The notes below the pieces were generated by a model, which was not told where the DNA came from, searched no databases, and saw nothing but the letters and a program-made list of their open reading frames with translations. A DNA stretch of 13,420 nucleotides from Peptococcaceae bacterium UBA5356. Lineage in GTDB: Bacteria > Bacillota > Peptococcia > DRI-13 > DTU073. Positions 8,099 through 13,420 of the stretch are shown here, one piece after another (within the stretch, counting starts at the first letter, position 1; every line of letters starts with the position of its first letter). The position numbers and the translations under genes were made by a program. The stretch covers positions 41,695 to 55,114 of the forward strand of contig DHPU01000071.1 in the NCBI GenBank assembly GCA_002407935.1. Reading direction: 5' to 3'.

Positions 8099-9526
8099 TT
8101 ATTTTTTGTGACGATATTCCATCTGTTCTACAAAGGGTAGCTCACGTAAAATGTTCCGTACAATTTCCTCCGTATCTGGTGTTAACTGAATTTCCACTAA
8201 TCCTTCCTGAGCATTAATAGTTGTGACGAGTCCTACATTATCATAGCCCTCCATTATCCTGATTAAGGTCGCAATCTTTTTTTTGGGAATCCTCAAATAT
8301 AGTTTATTTTCTTTCCCTCTTCTAACTAAATCCCAAGGTCTGACGGGTTTTCCCACCTTAATGTGTACAATCTGCTGTGCATGGGGAGCAACCTCAATTT
8401 GCTGCCCCTCTTCATCCGTCATCATCTCTAGCCGCTGGGTAAACAGCTCCGTTTGCGGTCCGACAATCTCTACTTCATCCCCGACACGAAAATTATTACG
8501 CTGCTCCACTGTGGCTAATTCGCTAACCGGATCATATGCCTGCACCAGCCCTACAAAATCATAATACCGGAGATAATCCGAGTTTTCGTAGTTATGTGCC
8601 TCCGGTTGAGGCTTCCCGAACAGAAAGCCGGTCGTATAATCACGATGACTTACCTTTAATATTTCCTCATACCACCGCTCATCAAAGATATAGCCCTGCG
8701 GGTCAGCATAATAAGCATCAATAGCCTTGCGATAAGCCTGTACCACCGTTGCCACATAATGAACGCTCTTCATCCGTCCCTCAATTTTTAAACTATTCAC
8801 CCCGGCGGCAATTAACTTCGGCAGTTGCCTGATCAAACACAGATCCTGGGAATTAAAAATATAAGAACCCCGTTCATCTTCAAAGATAGGATAATATTGC
8901 CCTGGCCTTTTCTGTTCGACCAAAGCATAATTCCAACGGCAGGGCTGAGCACACTCCCCCTGATTAGCATCACGTCCCACCATATAATTGCTCAATAGGC
9001 ATCTGCCCGAATAGGAAATACACATAGCACCATGCACAAAGACTTCCAGCTCTAGCTGCACCTTCTGACGAATTTCCTTGATCTCCTCCCAAGAAAGCTC
9101 CCTCGCCAGCACGATTCTTTCCACACCCTGACTCTCCCAAAACTGCACACTAGCCCAATTGGTCGTATTGGCCTGTGTACTAAGATGCAGATTCAAATTG
9201 CTATTTATTTCCTGGGAAATTTGCCATACTCCTACATCTGCAAAAATAACGCCATCCACTTTACTGTTTTCTAACTCCCTTAAATATTCCCCCAGCCCTA
9301 CCAAATCGTTATTATGTGGAAAAATATTTACCGTTACATAAACCTTTGCCTGATGCCGATGAGCGAATTCTACCCCCTCTCGGATCTCCGCCAAGGTAAA
9401 ATTTCCGGCAAAAGCCCGCAGTCCATATTCCTTGCCGCCTAAATAAACAGCATCAGCTCCGTAGATAATCGCCGCCTTTAATTTTTCCAAGTCACCCGCC
9501 GGAGCCAAAAGCTCAACCTTTTTCAC
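8099..9526 (-). CDS. trhP: U32-family tRNA uridine hydroxylase (TrhP/YrrN-YrrO type) with C-terminal DUF4911-like domain
   Basis: A 475-residue U32 'peptidase' family protein. Members next to yrrM in Bacillus (YrrN/YrrO, TrhP1/2) are needed for prephenate-dependent hydroxylation of wobble uridine (ho5U34); protease activity is doubtful for this group. The barrel start VELLAPAGDLEKLKAA is typical. The family signature EVFVHGAMCISYSGRCLLS is intact. C169, C176, C192 (or C196) and C230 match the four-cysteine iron-sulfur pattern known from UbiU-type homologues. SLKIEGRMKS is also conserved. Residues about 407-475 form an extra domain. I chose GTG at 9524-9526 (GAGG five bases upstream; the family begins with this KKVELLAPAGD sequence). 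A GTG at 9544 would add six residues. The gap to trmR is 33 bases, so the two are probably co-transcribed and act in sequence on the same tRNA base. The exact RNA target (tRNA U34 versus 23S rRNA C2501 as for RlhA) is inferred from the trmR neighbour. Confidence 0.88.
   Translation of the reverse strand: MKKVELLAPAGDLEKLKAAIIYGADAVYLGGKEYGLRAFAGNFTLAEIREGVEFAHRHQAKVYVTVNIFPHNNDLVGLGEYLRELENSKVDGVIFADVGVWQISQEINSNLNLHLSTQANTTNWASVQFWESQGVERIVLARELSWEEIKEIRQKVQLELEVFVHGAMCISYSGRCLLSNYMVGRDANQGECAQPCRWNYALVEQKRPGQYYPIFEDERGSYIFNSQDLCLIRQLPKLIAAGVNSLKIEGRMKSVHYVATVVQAYRKAIDAYYADPQGYIFDERWYEEILKVSHRDYTTGFLFGKPQPEAHNYENSDYLRYYDFVGLVQAYDPVSELATVEQRNNFRVGDEVEIVGPQTELFTQRLEMMTDEEGQQIEVAPHAQQIVHIKVGKPVRPWDLVRRGKENKLYLRIPKKKIATLIRIMEGYDNVGLVTTINAQEGLVEIQLTPDTEEIVRNILRELPFVEQMEYRHKK
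8102..8308 (-). other. DUF4911-like domain fused to the U32 protein
   Basis: The last 69 residues, NKLYLRIPKKKIATLIRIME onward to the stop, look like a small alpha/beta domain with the pattern I associate with DUF4911 (LYLRI...I..L..IMEGYDNVG...T...EGLVEI...P). It follows a beta-barrel-like region (about 325-400). Identification is from memory of the family pattern, not a search. Confidence 0.6.
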
Positions 9527-9559
9527 GATTTCCTCACACCTCACACATTAGAATAACGT

Positions 9560-10216
9560 TTATTTCTTCACACAAATAGCAACCCCATCACCTAAAGGAA
9601 GGGTCGTTGTCAAAAGCCCCGAATGCTCCTTTAACATCTCTAACAGCTTTCTCACCCGACAAACCATCGTTTTCTTACGCCGTTCCGGCCAATACATATC
9701 AATAACCCAGCCATTCATTAACACATTATCAATAACTAAAACTCCACCCGGTTCCAGCAGGGGCCAGACCTTTTGAAAAAATTCCGGATACTGCCCTTTG
9801 GCCGCATCCATAAAAACAAAGTCAAATGTCCCCTCTAATTGGGGAATAAGCTTATTAGCATCACCTAATAACGGTGTTACGACAGTAGTCACCCCCGCTT
9901 TTTGAAAATAATGACAAGCTCGCTCATATCTGCTCTGATCAATCTCCAGCGTCGTAATCTTGATTTGACGTCCTTCATTGCCGGGATTCAGTGCCATCCA
10001 CAAAGCCGAATAACCGATCCCCGTCCCCAGTTCCAGAATTCGCTCCGCCTGTTTGATCCCTAATAATACCCGCAGTAATTGTCCCACTTCCGGCTCGATA
10101 AGCGGTATATAATCCCGCTTACATTCCTCTTCTATTTCCGCAAAAAGAGGAGGCCGCTCCGGTAACAATTGCTGAATAAAGTTCACAATATTCTCCGGTA
10201 TCTTAATTTCCGCCAC
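9560..10216 (-). CDS. trmR: tRNA 5-hydroxyuridine O-methyltransferase (TrmR/YrrM)
   Basis: A class I SAM-dependent O-methyltransferase of the COMT-like family. In Bacillus subtilis TrmR (YrrM) converts 5-hydroxyuridine to 5-methoxyuridine at tRNA position 34. With the GTG start used here it is 218 residues, matching the family length. Visible motifs: SAM motif I ILELGTGIGYSA (60-71), acidic loop LEID (90-93), GDANKL (118-123), the metal and substrate segment FMDAAKGQY (D137), VIDN (D163, N164) and C-terminal GDGVAI. The N-terminal helices (about 7-45, ending in EPEVGQLLRVLL) are standard. I prefer GTG at 10214-10216: AGGTG lies 10 bases upstream, family members start just before this helix, and a candidate promoter lies immediately before it. 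An in-frame ATG at 10283-10285 would give 241 residues but has no clear ribosome site. It precedes trhP by 33 bases. Confidence 0.9.
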   Translation of the reverse strand: MAEIKIPENIVNFIQQLLPERPPLFAEIEEECKRDYIPLIEPEVGQLLRVLLGIKQAERILELGTGIGYSALWMALNPGNEGRQIKITTLEIDQSRYERACHYFQKAGVTTVVTPLLGDANKLIPQLEGTFDFVFMDAAKGQYPEFFQKVWPLLEPGGVLVIDNVLMNGWVIDMYWPERRKKTMVCRVRKLLEMLKEHSGLLTTTLPLGDGVAICVKK

Positions 10217-10235
10217 TTTAACCCCACACCTACTC

Positions 10236-10264
10236 ACTATATGTAATTTATCCAAAAACGGTAA
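10236..10264 (-). promoter_or_regulatory. Possible promoter of trmR-trhP
   Basis: The minus strand reads TTACCG (10259-10264), a 17-base spacer and TATAGT (10236-10241), about 20 bases before the preferred GTG start. If real, the leader would be very short and the upstream ATG at 10285 could not be the start on this transcript. The -35 match is modest. Confidence 0.35.
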
Positions 10265-10350
10265 ATATGCTATGCCTGAATCCATTTCTTTCGGAATACA
10301 GTTAAACAGACTTAACGAAAGCGAAGTCGTGAATACTACCCCTCACTGTT

Positions 10351-11388
10351 TTACCTATATCCTAAGTTCCGCTTATTCCGATTATGCTCGTCCAATGTTC
10401 TGGCAAAAACATGCTCTCCACTATTATCCTTACGAGCGACAAAATAATAATACTTAGTATCCTGTGGTTCTAACACCGCCCGCAAAGATGCCTCGCCCGG
10501 ACTCCCAATTGGCCCAGGAGGAAGCCCTTGATGACGATACGTATTATACGGCGAATCTACCTCCAAGTCCCGATACAGAACCCGCTCCTTCCTTTCATCG
10601 AAAAGATACTGCACAGTAGCATCAGCTTCCAGCCTTTGCCCGATCTTCAGCCGATTAAAAAAGACAGAGGCAATCACAGCCCGTTCCTGTTCCACAACTG
10701 ATTCGCCCTCAATAATCGAAGCCAAAGTTACCACTTCATGCATGGTCAATTCGGTTTCATTGGACGGAAGACGCTTATAAACAGTATCAAAGCGTTTCAG
10801 CATCATCTTAATTACCTCTTTGACCGGCATCCCCTTGGCAATAGTATAAGTGTCCGGGAATAAGTATCCTTCCAGCCTTCTTTCCGTTTGTGGCAAATCC
10901 GCCAAAAAAGCATAATCGAACTCGCCTTCTTGTACCACTTCCCAGAACTCCTCCTCCGTAGCAATGCCCTGTTTCACAAAAACCTGAGCAATCTGGCGCA
11001 AATGATACCCTTCGGGAATGGTAAAGGTAATCGTGGCAACCTTACCCTTCACCAGCTTCTCTGTAATTTCCGGCACATCCAGCGCCGGATTAAGCAGATA
11101 TTGACCAGCTTTTATTTTACTAGTGTTACCAGTTAACTTAACATAAAGAATAAAACCACGAGAGCTCTTTAAAAGGCCCTCTTTCTTCAGATTATGTGCT
11201 ATCTCAATCAAGCTACTACCCTGCTTAATTACAAACAACTTTTCTTGCTTATTCTGCGGATCAGCCGGACCTAATTGACTATAAAACCCGACACCCAAAG
11301 CTACCGCACCTGTCAACAACACAAACAAAATTGAAATAACTAAAACACTGCGCACCCTTTTGATTTTTTTCTGCAAAGGAGCATTCAT
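10351..11388 (-). CDS. mltG: Endolytic murein transglycosylase MltG (YceG family)
   Basis: A 345-residue membrane-anchored enzyme that cleaves glycan strands of nascent peptidoglycan and so acts as a terminator of strand growth next to the synthases. Seen: a basic N-terminus, one transmembrane helix (about 13-35), a LysM-like subdomain (about 50-113: KLFVIKQGSSLIEIAHNLKK), and the YceG catalytic domain with the glutamate E227 in TLASIIEGES, which matches the catalytic Glu of E. coli MltG. Also conserved are RRLEGYLFPDTY (170-181), the segment from SPYNTYRHQGLPPGPI, and the end motif ARKDNSGEHVFA. Length is normal. ATG at 11386-11388 is preferred because AAGGTG lies 8 bases upstream. A GTG immediately before it is the 3' end of a second AAGGTG copy. 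A candidate promoter overlaps the end of the VanW gene. It is followed by trmR after a 134-base gap, as in the Bacillus yrrL-yrrM order. Confidence 0.95.
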   Translation of the reverse strand: MNAPLQKKIKRVRSVLVISILFVLLTGAVALGVGFYSQLGPADPQNKQEKLFVIKQGSSLIEIAHNLKKEGLLKSSRGFILYVKLTGNTSKIKAGQYLLNPALDVPEITEKLVKGKVATITFTIPEGYHLRQIAQVFVKQGIATEEEFWEVVQEGEFDYAFLADLPQTERRLEGYLFPDTYTIAKGMPVKEVIKMMLKRFDTVYKRLPSNETELTMHEVVTLASIIEGESVVEQERAVIASVFFNRLKIGQRLEADATVQYLFDERKERVLYRDLEVDSPYNTYRHQGLPPGPIGSPGEASLRAVLEPQDTKYYYFVARKDNSGEHVFARTLDEHNRNKRNLGYR

Positions 11389-11436
11389 CACCTTATCACC
11401 TTATCTCCACTTCTCTATTTATCCATTTCTCTATTT
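11389..11436 (-). repeat. Stacked tandem repeats in the mltG leader with duplicated ribosome binding site
   Basis: Directly before the mltG ATG the minus strand has two near-identical 16-base units, AAATAGAGAAATGGAT and AAATAGAGAAGTGGAG (11421-11436 and 11405-11420), then two perfect 8-base units ATAAGGTG (11397-11404 and 11389-11396). The 8-base unit carries the AAGGTG ribosome site, so it is present twice, at 8 and 0 bases from the ATG. The whole leader from about 11460 is purine-rich. Confidence 0.8.
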
Positions 11437-11491
11437 CTCTTCTTTATTCTATTCTCTACTCAACAAATCAAAATAAATTATGGATGGTATT

Positions 11492-11521
11492 ATTATACTA
11501 TAAAACCTCAGAAAGGGACAA
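11492..11521 (-). promoter_or_regulatory. Predicted promoter of mltG
   Basis: The minus strand reads TTGTCC (11516-11521), an 18-base spacer and a perfect TATAAT (11492-11497). The -35 lies inside the end of the VanW gene and the -10 follows its stop codon directly. The start would be near 11485, giving a leader of about 97 bases that is unusually rich in A and G. Confidence 0.5.
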
Positions 11522-12856
11522 GGATTGCGGATCAGATGAACTTCTGATTACCCTGTCCACGGGAGGATAAAAGTCTTTAGAAATAACCTCCTTTTTCGTT
11601 AATTTACCGTCACCGGCATAGACATGCCGTTCTACCCTAATCACACAACCCTGTACCCCCTTCCTTTCAAGGATATAGCCTCCCTGCGGGACAAGGGGAT
11701 CCTTTTTATAAATTGTCGCCGGCTTAATCTGCCGCTCCAGAAAAGTTTTTAATACTACCTTCTTGCCTTTTTCCGCCTTACCAAAAATTTTACAAGTAAT
11801 CATCCCGCTTGTTACCGTCATTTTTATCAGCAAATATTTATCTGTATTATTTTTAAACCGAAAGTCTCTACTGCCATAAACTATGGTAGCATCTAACCCT
11901 GGTTTGACATAACTAATCACCATCGAATGGGGAACCCTTTCGACAATTTCCAGATCCGCCAACAAAATGGCATTATATAAAGTGGAGGAAACCTGACAAA
12001 TCCCTCCACCCACTCCCGGTACGAAGCTATAATTCTGAATAATATCCGCTTCGTCATAACCACGCTCCTTCGTGCGTGGCCCTACCGCTTCATTAAAAGA
12101 AAAAACCTCACCGGGCAAGAGCAGAAAATAATCCAACTTTTCGCTCGCTAAGCGAATATTCTTTACCCGCTTTACCTTGGCCGCATTAAAAGAGGTGGAA
12201 AACTTGCTTAGTAATCCCGATACTCCATATTCCTCTAAGTCCTGACGTGTTTTAGCCGGTTTGATTATTTCCAGGCTTAGAGACAAAGAAATACTTTCTG
12301 CTCCCCATATTTGCTCTTCTAATGAGAGGAGGGCTAACTCTGTCGCAATTTTTTGTCCCTCTTCTTCAGAAACGAGCAAAACTTCATCACGCGCCGTAAT
12401 TTTAAATCTCGCATCTTGTGGAGCTACATACCAAGCTTGCCCCGCTTCTTCCAGAACTTGCGCAGCTATCTCTTTATTAAGCTTAACATATAAAGGAAGC
12501 TCAACCCCCTTCCTCCATAATTGCCACTTCGCCTTAAGCTTCTCCAACCAGGATCCGCTTCTACCCTGAGCATACGCCTCCTGCCAGATTCTATTCCGGT
12601 CTACCTCAATCCCCATCGCTTGAAAAGTAACCTCTGTTACCGTAACACCATCAGGAAGATGCAGAAAGAGCTTATTATCACCTATTTTCCGGTTTTCTTC
12701 TGCTAAGAGCTGATAAACCTCCTCGCTTCCTTTGTCGCCAAGCGGAATTTCCTTAACAGAAACCCCTGGATAAATAACCTGTTCGTTAATCCCCCACACC
12801 GGATAAGTAGTGAAAAAGCCAAATAATATGCTCAAAACTAACAGACGTCTAATCAT
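11498..12856 (-). CDS. Secreted VanW-family protein with peptidoglycan-binding-like domain
   Basis: A 452-residue exported protein. Seen: an N-terminal signal sequence (MIRRLLVLSILFGFFTTYPVWG), a region at about 26-200 that fits the PG_binding_4 type domain often preceding VanW (IYPGVSVKEIPLGDKGSEEVYQLL), the VanW domain at about 212-345 with its hallmark GVGGGICQVSSTLYNA (281-296) and LPGEVFSFNEAVGPRT (247-262), and a C-terminal region (about 365-436) like a G5-type beta domain. VanW proteins are named from vancomycin-resistance clusters, but most, like this one, lie outside them. No van genes are here, so I would not call it a resistance gene; a wall-associated role is inferred from its domains and from mltG next door. 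ATG at 12854-12856 is chosen because AAAGGGG lies 8 bases upstream and the signal sequence begins there. A TTG nine codons upstream is weaker. Confidence 0.9.
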   Translation of the reverse strand: MIRRLLVLSILFGFFTTYPVWGINEQVIYPGVSVKEIPLGDKGSEEVYQLLAEENRKIGDNKLFLHLPDGVTVTEVTFQAMGIEVDRNRIWQEAYAQGRSGSWLEKLKAKWQLWRKGVELPLYVKLNKEIAAQVLEEAGQAWYVAPQDARFKITARDEVLLVSEEEGQKIATELALLSLEEQIWGAESISLSLSLEIIKPAKTRQDLEEYGVSGLLSKFSTSFNAAKVKRVKNIRLASEKLDYFLLLPGEVFSFNEAVGPRTKERGYDEADIIQNYSFVPGVGGGICQVSSTLYNAILLADLEIVERVPHSMVISYVKPGLDATIVYGSRDFRFKNNTDKYLLIKMTVTSGMITCKIFGKAEKGKKVVLKTFLERQIKPATIYKKDPLVPQGGYILERKGVQGCVIRVERHVYAGDGKLTKKEVISKDFYPPVDRVIRSSSDPQSLSLSEVL

Positions 12857-12901
12857 CACAACTACCCCTTTACTTAATAACAATCTCCTACTACTGATAT
12901 A

Positions 12902-12930
12902 TTTATACTCTCACCTTTTTAACACATGAA
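12902..12930 (-). promoter_or_regulatory. Weak candidate promoter of the VanW gene
   Basis: After the terminator the minus strand shows TATAAA (12902-12907), 17 bases downstream of TTCATG (12925-12930). The -35 match is only 3 of 6. A promoter is expected here because the upstream transcript should end at the terminator, but this assignment is uncertain. Confidence 0.3.
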
Positions 12931-12948
12931 GGCAGTCCTTTTTTAACT

Positions 12949-12993
12949 AAAAAAAGATAAAGTCTTCTACCCCGTCAGGTAAAAGACTTTATC
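12949..12993 (-). terminator. Intrinsic terminator after the DUF1292 gene
   Basis: The minus strand forms a 16-bp stem (12978-12993 with 12956-12971, one G-U pair; arms begin GATAAAGTCTT and end AAGACTTTATC) with a 6-base loop, followed by seven T residues (12949-12955). The opposite strand has no T run after the stem, so it acts in one direction. It separates the DUF1292 gene from the VanW gene. Confidence 0.92.
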
Positions 12994-12999
12994 AGCGTT

Positions 13000-13027
13000 C
13001 ATAATTCATAATTCATATTTCATATTT
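13000..13027. repeat. 7-bp period tandem repeat, four units
   Basis: The plus strand reads CATAATT twice and CATATTT twice in direct succession, lying between the stop of the DUF1292 gene and its terminator. AT-rich heptamer repeats of this look are known as intergenic elements in several bacteria; function here is unknown. Confidence 0.75.
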
Positions 13028-13047
13028 CTTAATTTTTCTGAGTTATC

Positions 13048-13338
13048 TTAGTTATCTTCTTCCGCGTCTTCATCCTCTTGCTCAATAATTTCCTGCCATT
13101 TTTGAGCAACCATTTCCCACTCTTCGTCATCTTCAATATCAAAGAGAATTTCTTCCCCATTTTCATCTTGCCCAATTTTTAAAATAATTGCTTCCGCTTC
13201 TTCGTCATTATCCTTTTCTACTTCCAGTGGTTCCAAAATCGCATATTCAACTCCGTCCAACTCCAATACATCTATGAGTGCAAACTCATGTTCTTCCCCA
13301 TTTTCATCTACCAAGACAACCTTTTCATCTTCTTGCAT
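13048..13338 (-). CDS. Small acidic DUF1292 (YrzB-like) protein
   Basis: A 96-residue cytoplasmic protein of the DUF1292 family, whose function is not known. Seen: the typical opening VVLVDENGEEHEFALIDVLE followed by DGVEYAILEPLE, then EAEAIILKIGQDENGEEILFDIEDDEEW, and a very acidic end (EQEDEDAEEDN). There is no signal or membrane segment. In Bacillus and many clostridia this gene lies with yrzL, the RuvX-type resolvase gene and mltG, and here too it lies upstream of mltG, with a VanW gene in between. ATG at 13336-13338 is preferred, with GAGGTG nine bases upstream; a GTG at 13350 would add four residues. A near-consensus promoter and a strong terminator frame it, so it appears to be transcribed alone. 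Confidence 0.88.
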   Translation of the reverse strand: MQEDEKVVLVDENGEEHEFALIDVLELDGVEYAILEPLEVEKDNDEEAEAIILKIGQDENGEEILFDIEDDEEWEMVAQKWQEIIEQEDEDAEEDN

Positions 13339-13374
13339 TATTCTTTCCACCTCTTTCCTAATAATCCTAAAGTC

Positions 13375-13403
13375 ATTTTAACCCTCAAAATAAACCTTGT
13401 CAA
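13375..13403 (-). promoter_or_regulatory. Strong sigma-A promoter of the DUF1292 gene
   Basis: The minus strand has a perfect -35 TTGACA (13398-13403), a 17-base spacer and -10 TAAAAT (13375-13380). The predicted start near 13368 gives a leader of about 30 bases that ends in a good ribosome binding site. Confidence 0.8.
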
Positions 13404-13420
13404 CTTACCTTCACAAAAAA

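Noticed and set aside
10217..10285. Extended N-terminus of TrmR from ATG at 10283-10285
   Set aside because: It adds 23 residues absent from the family, lacks a ribosome site, and overlaps a candidate promoter. It cannot be fully excluded.
11498..12856. Vancomycin resistance determinant
   Set aside because: Only the VanW domain is present, and no vanA/B, vanH, vanX or regulator genes are in the window. VanW-domain proteins are common in sensitive Firmicutes.

Overview
The window looks like part of the chromosome of a low-GC Firmicute, most likely a clostridial lineage (Peptococcaceae- or Lachnospiraceae-like; I cannot fix the genus). The reasons are AT-rich DNA, strong AGGAGG-type ribosome binding sites, sigma-A promoters, and the conserved Firmicutes neighbourhood of a YrzB-like DUF1292 gene, mltG, the tRNA methyltransferase trmR (yrrM) and a U32-family tRNA hydroxylase (trhP/yrrN-yrrO). 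All eight genes lie on the minus strand, so the window reads from right to left. The longest stretch without a gene is about 190 bases.

Right part (about 8.1-13.4 kb) is housekeeping. A small acidic DUF1292 protein sits between a near-consensus promoter and a strong intrinsic terminator, so it looks monocistronic. Then come a secreted VanW-domain protein, MltG (cell-wall lytic transglycosylase), TrmR and TrhP. TrhP should hydroxylate the wobble uridine of certain tRNAs and TrmR should methylate it to 5-methoxyuridine. The TrhP here carries a C-terminal domain resembling DUF4911. RNase HI follows with its own promoter.

Left part (positions 9-7292) is the accessory and most interesting portion: a two-gene surface-protein cassette with its own promoter at about 7426-7454. 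The first gene encodes a 1813-residue protein: N-terminal membrane anchor, N-terminal beta-rich domain, 16 proline-free collagen-like G-X-Y triplets split into an acidic and a lysine-rich block, then about a dozen FN3-like and other beta-sandwich domains. The second gene, 33 bases downstream, encodes a 602-residue protein with the same ground plan: anchor, related N-domain, 18 glycine triplets almost all of G-G-X type with a hydrophobic/lysine pattern, FN3-like domains, and an acidic disordered tail. Neither has an LPXTG or SLH anchor. I infer that they work as a pair in an extracellular stalk or adhesin structure anchored in the membrane. Their function is unknown to me.

Small-scale features include short tandem repeats directly upstream of mltG (with a duplicated ribosome binding site), in the rnhA leader, and between the DUF1292 gene and its terminator (a 7-bp period repeat).
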